Shown one piece after another: positions 45,062 to 59,100 of a DNA stretch of 64,000 bases. The notes below the pieces were generated by a model. It was not told the DNA's origin. It ran no database searches and saw only the letters and a program-made list of their open reading frames with translations. The translations under genes were made by a program, and so were the position numbers. This DNA comes from Daedaleopsis sinensis (Eukaryota; Basidiomycota; Agaricomycetes; Polyporales; Polyporaceae): positions 1,116,001-1,180,000 of the forward strand of contig CM066311.1 of the NCBI GenBank assembly GCA_033807695.1. The letters run 5' to 3'. Positions within the stretch are counted from its first letter, which is position 1. Each line of letters starts with the position of its first letter.

Positions 45062-45738
45062 TCAGAACTCCTGCAAATTGTCCTCGTCGCCAGGCTTCGC
45101 CCGCAACGCCTGGAAATCGCGGAGGAGGGCGACAGCACACTCGTACGCGGGCGAAGAACACGGCTCGTCAAGGTGTAGGGGACCACACTCACCGTACGGA
45201 ATCGCTCGATGCGGGCCTCCATGTCCTTCATGAGCATCTTGCGCTTCCAGGTACGCTTCTCCTGTGTGCGCTCCCACTTGTGGCCCTTGAACATCCGCTT
45301 CTTGCCTGCGTACAGACGGTTGCCCACGTCCGAGCCCTTGACCTCCTTCACCTTCATCTCGCCCTGCCACTCGACCGCCCCCCTCCACCACGGTTCTGCC
45401 TCTGCCGCTGCCTCTGCCTGCGACGAGGACGCTACTGCCTCGGTTTCAGCTGGGGGTGCGGTAGCGGTTGCAGGGGCGCGTGAGAGCTCCTTCGACGAGA
45501 ACTTCGGGCCAGGGGGGAGGAGGTGTACGGTGCCGCTTGCACGCGCTTGCTTCACCAGGTCGGCCTGTCGCCGGAGCGAGTATTTTGGTGGGGCCCACCG
45601 TCCCGACTCGGGGTTCTTGTAAGGGAGGAATGGGTTCCGGACCTTTGGCGACGCGTTTACGAGCTTTGGGTCGGCCTTCAAGGCTGGCGCAAGTTCGCGC
45701 ATGCGGAACTGCTTGACTGCCTTCAGCGCGGCCGCCAT
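45062..45738 (-). CDS. MRPL25: mitochondrial large ribosomal subunit protein mL59 (MRPL25)
   Basis: Exons (on -) 45193-45738 and 45062-45109; 197 residues. mL59 is a fungal-type protein of the mitochondrial 54S subunit. The diagnostic N-terminal block is RNPFLPYKNPESGRWAPPKYSLRRQADLVKQA, shared with yeast Mrpl25. A central Ala/Glu-rich linker is followed by a strongly basic rRNA-binding region (RLYAGKKRMFKGHKWERTQEKRTWKRKMLMKDMEARIERF). The last 16 codons sit in their own exon and end DEDNLQEF. The first residues MAAALKAVKQFRMREL are compatible with mitochondrial import. It is divergent from SEC62 with 364 bp between start codons. Confidence 0.8.
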
Positions 45739-46102
45739 GCTGCAAGAATGGATTCGACCGGCAGTGTGCAGTCGGAGAGAGGTGGGTGGGACAAGCAGCG
45801 TACGCTGGAGAGAATGACCAGACTGTAGTCCGGCACACGCCGCAAGCCACGATTCAATTCAGCAGTTACGTAAGCCGTATTTCCCGATATGGAAGGGGAG
45901 CCAGCAGTCAGCCTCACTGACGAGGAGTGCCAGCTCAACATACCCTCTCTTCTTCATTCTTTCTTCGTCCTCCGCCGTCCCGGGCTGCTACTTCTTACCT
46001 TAAGCCTCCTTCTTAGTGTAAGCCACTCACACTTGCTTTGCCCGCCGCGTTCTGCGAGATAGTTGCTAACCGAACCGTGGTTCCCGATGCAGGTTATCTG
46101 CC
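45739..46102. promoter_or_regulatory. divergent promoter region of mL59 and SEC62
   Basis: Head-to-head spacer. GATGCAG at about 46088-46094 just before the SEC62 ATG may be the acceptor of a 5'-UTR intron. No other element was identified. Confidence 0.45.
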
Positions 46103-47082
46103 ATGGAGCAGCAGTCCAAGGCGCCGCAGGACATCAGGAATGTCGTGAACTTCCTGCGTAGCAGCAAGGCAGGCATGAAAGTCCGTGTCGGCGTGCTCAA
46201 CGGGAAGCGCATAGACTACTTCAAAGGTGCGTGCCCGCTGGTTCATATGGACTGTCCGAGCCCGCCCCCGACACACGTTCTCCCCCGCACAGGCAAGGGC
46301 GCGGTCAAGGCCCTCACGTCCCCCGCGTACGCCAAGCTTAAGAACGTGCCCAAGGTCACCAGCGAGCAGGAGGCGCAGCAGGTCCTCCTCTCGATCATCC
46401 CCTTCGCATTCTTCCTCCGCGTCGAGCGTGGCGCGCCCTCCGGCTCCTCCGCATCCTCCCCGAAGGCCGTCCAGATCACACAGATGCAGACGTTCGTCGC
46501 CTCGGACTACTACGCGTGGTTCTATGAGGGCTCGCAGTGGACGACGTACCTTGGCGGGGTCGCGATGGTCGCCATCATGCTCGCCGGAGTCATGTTCCCG
46601 CTCTGGCCGCCCATCATGCGCCTCGGGGTGTGGTACCTCTCCATGGGTGTCCTGGGCCTCCTCGGGCTGTTCTTCGCGCTCGCGATTGTGCGGCTGATTT
46701 TCTATATCATCACAATCATCGTCGCCAGTCCGGGCATCTGGATATTCCCGAACCTTTTCGCGGACGTGGGCTTCGTGAGTATCCTGTTCATTTCCCTGGC
46801 GGGCCTGCTCTTCTTGTTGGGGCGGCTCGGTGCATCCAGAGCCACGGCTGACTGTTTGCGCGTGTGCAGGTGGACTCGTTCATTCCGCTGTGGGAGTGGG
46901 ACCTCCCCAAGAAGAAGACGAAGAAGAAGCGGAGCGAGAAGGCAGAAAAGAAGGGCAAGGGCGTCGCGAACGGGGACTCGCCCAGCCCGTCAGCACGCAT
47001 CGAAGAGGTGGTCGACTCGGGCGACTCGCGCTCTTCCAGTAGACAGGCCCGGATCGAGGAGGTTCCTGACGAGGATTCATGA
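46103..47082 (+). CDS. SEC62: SEC62, post-translational ER translocation subunit
   Basis: Exons 46103-46226, 46293-46774, 46870-47082; 272 residues. Sec62 joins Sec63 and the Sec61 channel to import finished precursors into the ER. The cytosolic N-domain begins DIRNVVNFLRSSKAGMKVRVGVLNGKRIDYFKG. It is followed by KVTSEQEAQQVLLSIIPFAFFLRVER. Two membrane helices lie at about residues 125-147 (YLGGVAMVAIMLAGVMFPLWP) and 152-186 (LGVWYLSMGVLGLLGLFFALAIVRLIFYIITII). The conserved FIPLWEWDLPKKK lies after them in the cytosolic tail, ahead of a Lys-rich stretch. Family architecture and length are normal. Confidence 0.9.
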
Positions 47083-47417
47083 TCGTGTCGTCTGTGTCTT
47101 GCAACTGTGTGTGGGGTATTGAGGATCATTATATCACGCTGTATCTATGTGCGAGTCTCCTACGTTTGCATATATTATTCCACGGTATGTTCAAGTCTCG
47201 CTGACACGAAGTATGTGGAAGTAAGACAGAAGTCGCTAACAAGAGCAACTCTTGAGCACTTTGGAAGGTTGGGTTTGCGAGTGTTGTTCAGGGTCAGCAA
47301 GAAAGTACTCCACGCAATGTGGGGCACGTTGCACTGCAGACGTTTGGTCCGACCACCGCTGTAATTTCGTGCAGGGGATGGATCTGAACGTTCTGAACAG
47401 CGGAACATACGTAGAGA
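47083..47417. other. convergent 3' spacer between SEC62 and SDHAF2
   Basis: No feature recognised beyond the two 3' ends. Confidence 0.5.
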
Positions 47418-48132
47418 CTACGAGAGGTCGGGCATCCGTCGCACGACCTTGCCCTCGTTCTTGACGTGCTCGCGCAGCTTCTCCAGCACACTTGACCCCT
47501 CCCACCGCTCCGGCGGCGCCTTCTTCCCCGTCGCCCAGTAGTAGATGTCCCAGTCCGGTTCGTCCATAAGCTGCACAACCAATGCGTCAGCGACAATCCG
47601 TCCGTCGCCTATCAGTACCACTGCATACATAGCCCCTGGTAGAGCAGGGATAGGCCTCATTCTCCCCGGCCCCTACGCAGCACGCAGCACGCAGCACGCA
47701 GGAGGACGGACACAACCTAAAACCACAATCACAGACGAACGGACGCACCTTGTCGAACTCATGCAGCTCCCCCGCGCTCATGCGCCCGAGCTGCTCCTGC
47801 GCGAACGTGCTCAGGAGCAGGTCGCTCTCGAGCGTGCCCCGCTTCCGGCTCTGGTACACGAGCCGCGCGCGCATCGCGTCCACGCTTTCGCCCGCGCGCG
47901 GCAGCGGCGTCGGCGCGGGCGCGTCCCGCGGGGACGTCGTCTTCTCCACGTGCTCGGGCGTGTTCGGCAGCAGCCACGGGTCCGCTGCGCGCCGTGCGCT
48001 CGTCGAGAGCCGTGCTGCGCGGAGGGCTTGGAGGGTTTGGAAGGCTTGAAGGGCTGCGGGGGTCGGGGGTGGGTGTGCGAGTGCGGAGGTGCGCTGGGCG
48101 AGTGCGCTGTGACGGTAGGCAAGGCGGAGCAT
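47418..48132 (-). CDS. SDH5: succinate dehydrogenase assembly factor 2 (SDHAF2/Sdh5)
   Basis: Exons (on -) 47749-48132 and 47418-47570; 178 residues. Sdh5 helps attach FAD covalently to the flavoprotein subunit of succinate dehydrogenase in the mitochondrial matrix. The first ~50 residues ([19 protein letters not shown]..) are Ala/Arg-rich and lack acidic residues, a good matrix-targeting sequence. The core carries [25 protein letters not shown], where the RGxxExDLLL-type segment is the family signature. [22 protein letters not shown] follows, split by the intron. Length and motif order are normal. Confidence 0.9.
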
Positions 48133-49533
48133 GTTGTTTTCGGTTTGTGGGGTGGTGGTGGTGGTACTTGAGTAAGATGAGAATAGCCCGGCAACGGACT
48201 TGTGCCTCAGCTCGTCTGAACGCCCCCCAGGATCAGGAACCGCCCGACCGACGTTCGCGACGACCTGCGACGACCCCATGTCCTGGTCCATGGAAACTCG
48301 GAGTGCCTGACGGTGCTCTAGGTCGTACCGAGCATCTCAGATTGGCTTCGAATTAGGTACAGATATCCGCCAACTCATCCAGGGGCCGAAGAGAGGTCAC
48401 GGTTACACTCTGAGTTCGGTACTATAGCCTTACAGAGCCTTACTCACACTGCGCGCGACCTTATGTATGCATACTTGCGGAGCGGAAGTGGATACACACA
48501 AGAGGAAGTCTCTGAAGGGACTATACTTTGTACTTAAGAGACTAGGATTGTATTATGTGTAGCCTATTCTCACATGGAACATTTGGAGAGCAGCGGACAA
48601 ACACGGCAGCAGCTTGAGAGTACACAGTGGCGGGCGAGACGGGAGGTGGAGAGTCGAGACTGAGGAGACTGATATCTTAGACTGGCGACTATGTAGGGCG
48701 GGCGCGTACGGTGGTGGATGGAGAGTCGGGACGGTAAGGAGTGGATCTGAAATTGAAAGATGAAAGAGGAAAGAGGAAGATGGATCGTACAACTTCAACC
48801 GGCTACTACTTAATAAGACGTGGCTGCCATCGAAATCCAACGGCGGGCCCCGGAACTGGAAGGAGAATGAAGAGGATAGATATCATAAAAGAAGGGAGAA
48901 TGGGAAGAAAGAACAGTCGGCGCGATTGGCGTACAGAACGAGCGAGAGCGAGCAAACATCGTGATGAGGGTAGATGGGGGCGTGATCCTGACCCAGAGCG
49001 CGGAGCGTGGAAGCGGTAGACGTGAGGTGAGGAGAACCTGGTTGGCAGAACGAGAAGCAGAGAGCGGGCGGGGTATGGATGGGTGAAACAAACGAGGCCT
49101 TGCATAAAACATGTTGTGTGAAATATGCAGTGATTGTCCGAGTATGCGTGGTGGGGGTGTCGTCAACGTTGTGGATGATGGTGTTTTTGGAACCTCCGCT
49201 GCCCCGTCCCACCCGCCCTCCTCCTGTCGCCGCGACATCCAGCCTCCAGACCCTCCGCGCGCATCTTCATCGTCCCCTAGGCGCTAGAGTGCATCGTAAT
49301 GCACACGACCCACCTAACCCCACGCTCAATGTCTTGACGTCCCCCAGCGGTTCGCGCCAGGTCGCGACGGCCGTCCGGCGACGCGAATGGGTCTGAAATA
49401 GTCCATGTATATCCACACATCATCCATGCGCCACGACAACCACACGAGGGACGAACACCAAAGAGAGGGAGGAAAGCGACGTCTGTGACATGACGACACG
49501 AGAGATAGAGTGTGATTACTGACGGTGCAGTGC
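48133..49533. other. 1.4 kb spacer, nothing recognised
   Basis: Holds the SDHAF2 promoter and the PP1 3' flank. The + strand from 48730 to 49020 is purine-rich. No gene, RNA or repeat was supported. Confidence 0.4.
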
Positions 49534-50989
<1,456 letters not shown>

Positions 50990-51949
50990 GTCTAGAGCGG
51001 GGTGTCAGATGCTGGGCAGTCGTGAAGAGAAGTTCGTGAGGGTCGGACGCGGAGGTCGTGAGGTGCGATGTACAGGATACTGGGAGAGAAACAAGGACGA
51101 TTAGACGCTTTCTGTCTGGCTTTTTGGGCGGCAAGGGTGCCCGATGGGGGAGGGCGGGGGGTCGGTGCTGTAGAGAACGTTGGCGGCGACGTGCACGGTG
51201 TCCGCCGGGTGGTAGAGACGAAAATTGGCAATGGATGGACGCGGCGGAAGATAACGAGCGTCGGATGATGCTCTCCCTCGTGGCGAGCGCGCCACTAGCG
51301 GAGTCCAGTCGGGCTTTCAACCCCTCCCACTCCTCCTGCCTCCGAATGACTGCCAGGAAGTACCTACTGACCTTCCAGATGTGCCAGAGGCATGCTATAT
51401 AGACCTCTTACTACGTTAGGTGCACAAGCGACAAAGAGGTCCGGTCCCGAGACAAAGCTGCGATCGCCACAACCGTTCTCATCAACTCAACAACGCCCTG
51501 CACGGCTAGGAGCTGTCGATCGAGTCAAGGTGCACGAAGCGGCCTACGCTCTTTGCTGTGCGAAGACCGGTATTGCAGCATACATGAACATGAACGAGTC
51601 GTCCTGAAGCCGGCAATGATTGTACAACTGTATATGCGGTGCTGGTCCATAGTCCTGACGTGTATAGGGTTCTCAAACGCAAATCCAGCAAGATTACAAG
51701 CCATGGTATATGTACGAGCGAGAACAAATGGGAAGCATGTCCGGGAGGTGGCAGGGTAGACCTGGTGGGTATAGAACAAAGTGTAACGAGTGTGGTAGTG
51801 AGCATACATGCGAGGGATGTTTCTACAATGGGATAAGAAGCGTTGTGTAGGTAGGGCAGAAGCATTATCCAGAGAACGAGATGATCGTACAGTAGGAAGG
51901 TGGCGTGCATGCAAGATGGGAGTGAGAATGGAGCAAGACGCACACGAAC
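50990..51949. other. PP1 promoter and 3' flank of PH-domain gene
   Basis: Several overlapping open frames on both strands at 51500-51950 lack family features and were not called. Confidence 0.4.
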
Positions 51950-54765
51950 TCACGATGCATGAGGTGCAGCCGTCGAACTCGCATTCGACGTTGACGCAGC
52001 AGCGGTGCCAGCAGCAGCATCGCTACGACGTGGACGTCGTCGGCGCCGCCTATAACACGGAGGACGCAGCGTCAAGGAACGGAGCTCGGGCGATATGCAA
52101 GAAGGTGCTCACCTCGGGAAGATCGGCCCTCTCGGCATCGGACGCTCGTCGAGATCAAGCGCAACGTTCGTGCCCATCTGGATGCCCTGGATGCGGTATC
52201 ACCATCAGCGGTCAGTAGCATATGACGGGGTGATGATACACACCTCGATCCAATCGATGACGGCAGCGACATCCTTGGCCTGGAGCAGGAACTGCTCGCC
52301 CTCCATCCTCACCCGGATGACGTTCTTGCGCTTCTGATAGTCGCTCGCGAGTCCGCTCTCCGCGTTCTGCAGCGTGTATTGCTGGATGAAGTCCTTCGGG
52401 TCGGGCGTGTAAGTCGAGTTCTTCTCCTTGTCCTCCGCGTACTTCTGCTCCGGGAGGCCTGTCGAGTGCTGCCGGATCCGAGTGCGCGAGAAGCGCGAGG
52501 AGCTGCTGTCGCTGAAAGAACGCGAAGAAGTAGGGGTGGGGGACGGAGCGGTGAGGGCGGTAGATTGGGTGATCTGAGATGCTGAGGATGATACATTAGA
52601 TGGTCGTGAAGAACTGAGAGTGTCCATAGAGTGGCGAGACGCGGTCCCAGCGGGATTCCGCACGGTCTCCTGACGTGAGTCGACGCTGAGACGCGATGTC
52701 GACGAGATGCTGTCCGGCCGTACACGGTTGACGCTCTTCGAGCGCTGTCGACGCAGAAACCTAGACGTTAGGCCCAGAACAGACTTTGACGACGGTAGTG
52801 GCGGGGAGGGCTCTCGCGAGCGAGGGGGTTCCTGGGACGGTCTTGGGCTTAGTTCCTGCGAGGACTCCTCCGCGATCTTCGGTATGCGCCCGTTCTCTGG
52901 TTCCTTCTGTCTCTCGCGTATCGCACTGACCCGCATGCCACTCGCTGTGATCGCTGTGACATTGACGGAAGTTGTATCGCCGACGCCCACCCGCTTCTCC
53001 CACCACTGCTCGATAGCACTCACGCCGGCGGCTGCGGGAGGACACTTGTAGACACGGAACGCGGTACCCTCGAGGACGCACCACACTCTCCGCCACTTGC
53101 GGTCCTTCGCCTGGACGCCCGGCTGACTAAACTCCATCTTGCGTGGCATAGGTCCGGATAGGTAGATAGAATTCGTGTAGGAAGGCAGGCTCTCGCGTCC
53201 TTCGTCTTCCCGAGGTTGCGGTGGATGATACGCAGGGCCCTTCCGGCGAAAGAGAGGATCAGGATAAGGGGGTGGATCAGAGGAGGGTTCATAGACGGGA
53301 AGAGAGCGCCGCCGGCGTATCATAGGCGCAGTAATCACGTCGTCTGCGGATTCTGCACCTTCCAGGATCTGGGGTTCCGCTATACGGGGTTGACCGGCAC
53401 CAGCGAATGCTTCGAGTTGCCTCGGTACAGTCCTACCGAGTTTGGGCGAAACGATCTGGTCCTTGTCCTTTCGGACTGAGGTGATATCAATCATGCTCTT
53501 GGACGCGTGATGATACAGACCAGGACGAGGAGAGTCGGGAGTGGCGGGCATTGGCACCATGCGCGGCTGTGGCGCGCGATCTAAAGGACGCGTCTTCGCG
53601 TTTTGACGGACGTCACTGGCACGAGGAGTACGCATGGGGGAGAAATGCGGTTCTGGCGACTTCGAAGAGAAGTAGTCGACAGAGGAACCGGCTTGCGACT
53701 GGGTTTGAGGGGTGGCGGAATGAAGCCCCGCGTCTTGGAAAGAAACGCTGAACCCTGAGGTATCGACATGGGGGAGGCGAGATGGCCCTGCATATGAAGC
53801 TGTGTGAGGTGGCGATGAAGCATCCTCACCGTCGTCGCTTTCATCTGAGCCGTCTCCTTGCGCTGCGCCTTCTGCACCATCATCCACATCCTCCTCGTCC
53901 TCGTCCTCCAAGCTAGCATTCTCCTGGTCCCCCTCAGGATCAGGGTCACTCGGGCCTTGCATAGGCAATGCAGGTAGGCTGCGCAGGGGCGCGGTTGGAT
54001 GTACGGGCCGTGTAGGTTGCGAAGGAGTCGGTGGCGGTAGTGTCGGCAAGTTCAAGATAGGCATGGGAGGCTGACGGGAGACGATAGAGGGCGTTAGGCG
54101 GGCACTCCCTCCGGCCGTGTACTGAGCCATTAGAGGCGGAGGGAGTGTCGCAAGTCGCGGGGGGATAGCACGACGCCGTAGTATGACCGATTGTGAAGAG
54201 TTGCTAGTGACTACCTCTGAGGACGGAAAACGACTTGGCGGGAGAGTTTGCGCCCTCGAATGCATGAACATTGGGGCACCATCGTGGACGGAAAGATGGA
54301 GAGCATCATCAATAGCCAGAGGTAATCCGTCTACACGTCGTGGAGAAGACGTTAAAGGGGGAGATGTCGTCTGAGCAGACTGATTGGGGTGGAAGGAAGA
54401 CGTTAAGACCGTCGAAGCAGCGTGATGAGGGTACGGTGGGCTGCGCAGAGAGACGTGACATGGAGCATCGTCCCCAGAGCTATGGTCGGACGAATGGCCA
54501 ACCCGCAACTCAAGTTTGGTGAGTGCTTTCGATCCAAGGTCCATAGACTGCGTCGATCTCTGATATGGGGGCATATCTCCGGAGGGTCTGTTCTCGCTTT
54601 TCCGACGGTTGCGAAGATTAGAAACCTTCTTCAAAATTTGGCTCGTTCGAACCTGCGAATATTTGTGAGAAACTGGGTGCGCGACCCGTTGCTTCGGTAT
54701 AAATACAAGCTCGGCCTCACCAGGAATTGTGGCCGCGCCTCCTGTATCTCCGCGCAAGTTGACAT
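51950..54765 (-). CDS. large PH-domain protein with interrupted PH fold
   Basis: Four exons (on -): 54721-54765, 52244-54652, 52113-52186, 51950-52049; 875 residues. The 15-residue first exon MSTCAEIQEARPQFL joins in phase 0 to VRTSQILKKVSNLRNRRK; no ATG exists earlier in the long exon's frame. Residues ~20-510 are disordered, Pro/Ser-rich, with an acidic run (EDEDEEDVDDG) and PPPYPDPLF. The PH domain starts near 517 with MEFSQPGVQAKDRKWRRVWCVLEGTAFRVYKC. It is interrupted by a ~200-residue Ser/Arg-rich insert. It then resumes with FIQQYTLQNAESGLASDYQKRKNVIRVRMEGEQFLLQ and the C-terminal helix DVAAVIDWIEGIQMGTN. The tail is poly-Arg then Ala/Ser-rich. PH domains bind phosphoinositides or proteins, so membrane-cortex signalling is inferred. 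Confidence 0.78.
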
Positions 54766-56147
54766 GCGATCGACCCGTCCTCGTCGCCGAGTCTGTTAGG
54801 GATTCCGAGTGTCAAAAGCAATGGGAGAGAGAAAGCGGAGAGAAATATGGGGTCGGGTGGAGGAAACCTGGAGGAGACATGCCTTTCAGTTTCGTCAGCC
54901 GCTTGTGGAGGCAGGCTAAATTAAGCGCAAGAGCCGCGGAGCCGCTACGTGACCGGAGTTAGCGGAGTCGAATTCAGTGGGTGCTGCTCTGGATTGGAGA
55001 CAGTACTCCGCTCTGCTCCGCTACAATCCAGGCACGACCTGTGATTTCCGTCAACAATGATGTCAAGGCAACAAGTAAAAAGATGCCGCAGTCTGAATCG
55101 CTGATACATACTTACAAGTTTCAACGTTGGTTCAACGTTCAAACGTTTCAAGCTTTCAAGTAGCGTGCTCTGACTAGTAGTTGTATGTAATCACAGTATA
55201 GTACTACCAGTGGTCAGTGATACTGCTACCGCATTGTACTATATTGCATTGCTACAATGAACAGTATATTGCTTACAGGCGCGACAGTACTACTTACTCT
55301 GCTCTGGATCAACTCCAGATACTTACTTACATTTGGGGCCGGTGAAACACAACCGCACGCCTAAACGTTACGTGAAGAGTTCTACTAAGTTTCAAAATAC
55401 GTCCTACTGGGTACTTGTGAGTCCATGAGCACACAATGACGTTCATTTTACCCACTGTGCAAATAAATATCGCAGCGCGGCCCAAATTATGCGGATGGGG
55501 AGCGCACTGGAGCGCATCATAGCTACCGTCACAGTCCCCACGCCGGCCGCGGGACTCCCCTCCACTTGTATCTATTGTTAGGACATACTAGTAGAGCAAA
55601 AATAACCTACTTTGCGGCCCAGGTGGTGGTGTTATACTTATCCTCCTCCAAGTTCAACCACGAACAGACCACGAATGCGGGGAAAACGATGAAAATATTA
55701 ACGCAACGTTCAACCTGCCTCAGTCGTATACCGTGATGCTATAGGAACCTAGTAGTTGTTCTAAGTTCTCCACTGGCTGAAGAGTAGTATACGTACTAGC
55801 CTAGTATTAAGTACTGCTGGCAATGGCAGTAATACGCAGGGATCATTCGACCATGGCCACCAATAAGAGATGTCTAGGTTCCCTGAGTGAGCTGCTTAAT
55901 GTTATATTCGACTCGGGAAAGTGGTTAAACTTGTGTTTAGCTAGTAGTAGTACTACTCAGCCTTATAAGTATTCCTCACAACTGTGACTCCAATATTGCT
56001 AATAAGGTCACATAGGCGCCCGCCCGTGGTAGGGTTGTAACAAGCGCGCTTTACTAGTACGCCGTCTCGGATGTGACCGAATACCATGATCTTCAGACTT
56101 CATTCTCCTCATTCACTGCGGCCTTTAATTGCTCGGAGCACTCACGA
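54766..56147. other. 1.4 kb AT-richer intergenic region
   Basis: Divergent promoter space for the PH-domain (-) and UNC80-like (+) genes. Many CTAGTA/TACTAG-type words occur between 55160 and 55960, but no ordered repeat or gene was found. Confidence 0.45.
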
Positions 56148-59100
56148 ATGTCGTCAGGAAACAAGAAGCCAGCAGGCGGCCGGCCATTACCTCGTCGTCT
56201 CTTCTCCATCGAGTCCCTCAAGCCTTCGAAGCAGCGGAGTAGCTCAGAGTCGGACTCTGGACCAGCCTCTGGAGGCAGCACTCACTGGCGCAAGCAGTCG
56301 ACCGTGTCGTCCAACCTCCTGACGCTCTCCGAGAAGTTCGAAGAAGGTCCCGACCCATTCGCGGACAATGCTGGAACGGCATGGACGGAGAAGGGCATGG
56401 TGCAGTCGCCGAAAGACGAGGTGGACGACGAGTTCGGTGAGGACGCAGTGACACCAAGACCACCGAAGACACCCCCGACTGCTCGTCCGGAACCCCGCCG
56501 GGGTCGCGCGAATGCGCCCCAGCCTCTCAATCTTGGTGGTACGCTCATCGCCGAAGTAACTAGTCCTAACGCTCCCCCCTCCCCCTCTCGACGAAGATGG
56601 GACACCGTCCGTTCACATGTCATACCCTCCGCTGCGTCCTCGATACGCTCAGCCACACCACCTCCTTTACCCTCGAGCCAGTCGGATGCACCGTCGACCG
56701 CTATCCCTGGGCCGGCACGGCCGTCGACCCCGCGCGGGTATCGGTTCGGGAAGAAGCAGTCCATGCGGCACATCGTAGAGCAGGTCCGCGACGTCACACA
56801 CGACGAGACTCGCCGACTAGCCGAGGAGATCGGCAAGGCGTGTATGCTCGTGCGTTTCGGCGATGTTCCCTCGCGGGCGCACAAGGCAGAGCCGATCATA
56901 CACAACACCATTGGGTCGACGCTGCATTTGCCCTTCCTCGCTTCCGCTTCTTCGACGGTCGCGTCAGGGGGATCGGGGGCCAGGCAGACGACGGGCGGTA
57001 TGCGGCGACCACAGAGTGTTGCGTCGCTAGCAGTGACCTCGCGCGCCGCACCGACGGTCACCCATATTGCGAGAGCGCTGACGTCGTCGACCTCGGTAAA
57101 CCGTCCGAAGGCGCTGCCGTGTGAGACGCAGGTGCTTGCGGCCCTGCTTGTGCCATTCGTAGGTCCGTATAGCAACGATCAGGTGGCGGTGGAACAGCAG
57201 ACAGCGGTGGAGACCTTTGAATATGCCATCCGGACGTGGAAAGCCCCTACCAGCGAGGTTAGTCGAGGGCGTGGAAGTTAGTATGTGCACTACTGATCCC
57301 CCGATGTGCGGACAGGCAGAGTTGGACCGTTGCATATGGTGCTGTAGGGCTGCATCCGTGTTCTCTCGCTCGCGCATGCGCATCATCGGGACCCTCTCCT
57401 CCCTGCTCTTCTCTCGGGAGAAGACTTTCGAGGTCGAGACACCCGCGATTTTGCAGACGCTCCTGCAGTCCCTCTTCGCGCTTTTGGCTGTGCTGCGCTC
57501 GTCACCCGACTCGACTACTGAGGCCGATACGGTCGCAGGGTACATCGCGGCGATCAAGGACGGGCAAAGCGGTACGCCCACGCAGCAGGCGCTAGAGAAG
57601 GAATATGGTGTACGACATTCGAAAGGCGACAGCGACGAGATGGTGAGGGAGATCGTCGTGGCTGAGAGCATCATCGGGTGCTTGGAAGTGGGCTCCGAAG
57701 CGTCGAGGAGATGGACGCTGCATCGGCTAGTCGAAGAGTACTGGTCGTCCTCGGACTCGTCTATGCTGCTCTCTCCTCTGCTCACGACGATGACTTGGCG
57801 GAAGCTGAACACTTTCGTCAACTCGACCGTATCTCTGCTGTTGAACTGGACTGGAGACCCCCGGAAGGCGGTAGTGGATGCGGATACGATCATCCACCTT
57901 CTGCGCACACGCATCCTGCCTGAAGTCGAGGCGATGCGCGACGACGCGTTTGCTGTTGTCGGAGAGATCCAGAGCAGCATCATCCGCCTCGTCCTGGAGC
58001 TCCTCTGTGTGCGAGGTAGCTCGGATCGCGAGTACGTCATGCTCTACTTCTGCCACTGGGTCCAAGAAGGCGGAAAATGGCGACAAAGTGTGGAGAACTC
58101 TCTTCAAGACTTCGTGAGTATCGTATTTTGAGTCGCATGGCCATCCCTTCCATCGCTGATTCCCAGGCAGATCACCCATGGGGAGTGGGCTGTCATGTTG
58201 CGTCTTATGCCGATATTAGAGGAACTTCCAGAAGAGATTCGGAAGTCCTTGATGCCCCAGTTACTCCCTACTATCAATGACGTATGTCCAAACTGCACGG
58301 ATGCCATGAAGTTGCTGACATGCGTGTAGCGACTGACGACCGACCCCCCTGAGCTACCCTGTGCACCTCTAGCCGATTTCCTCGAGTCCGCCGCTATCAG
58401 CTGTCCCAAGGCCTTCTTCAAGCCCGTGTTCACATGCGCCGCATCCATGAAAGACCTGACCATCGCGAACCAGATATGCGCACTGCATGCTGTCGCGCGC
58501 TTCTACCCTGCGCTGTGGACACACGACGCGGGCATGATGGCTGTAGCGCTCATGACGGACCCCGCGACGTCGCGCGGAAACACTCTCCTTCCTCAAAGCG
58601 CGGTCCCGGAGCCTGCGAAGGGAAAAGCGCGGTATGGACAGATGATGATTATGATCGAGCTCATACATCATCTGAGGAAAGTGCGCCAGTTGAAGGATCC
58701 AGCTGTGGTACGTGCAAGTCAACGCGGCAGTTCCAGATCCATGTCGATATTGATAGTGGGGCGCAGCTCGCGGCTACCGTGAAATTTGTGGTCTCTTTGG
58801 AAGCCAGGCTAGGCATGTTGATAGAGGCTAAGGTACGTCTAGAGAGCGATTGTGACCGCTGAGCCCGACTGAGCAGGACTGGTCTCGCAGGAGCAACAAA
58901 CGCTCATTCCAGCGTCACAAAGGCTGTTGTTCTGCGCACTCTTCCGCGAATGTCGGTTGCTCACCCGTTCCTTGAAGCCGTAAGTACGATTGGTTGCTTG
59001 GTGACATCGCTGATGTGATATGCTCTACGCAGAGCAGCGTGGCTTCCGTCTGTCGTCAACTGGACATCGTCGTATCTCTTCGATGCAGACACTGATCCAG

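Noticed and set aside
48810..49238. 142-codon frame on - upstream of SDHAF2
   Set aside because: Pyrimidine-strand low complexity (Pro/Ser/Leu) in the 3' flank of PP1.
51506..51953. Two overlapping frames of ~140 codons on -
   Set aside because: Lie in the 3' flank of the PH-domain gene; no family features and mutually exclusive frames.
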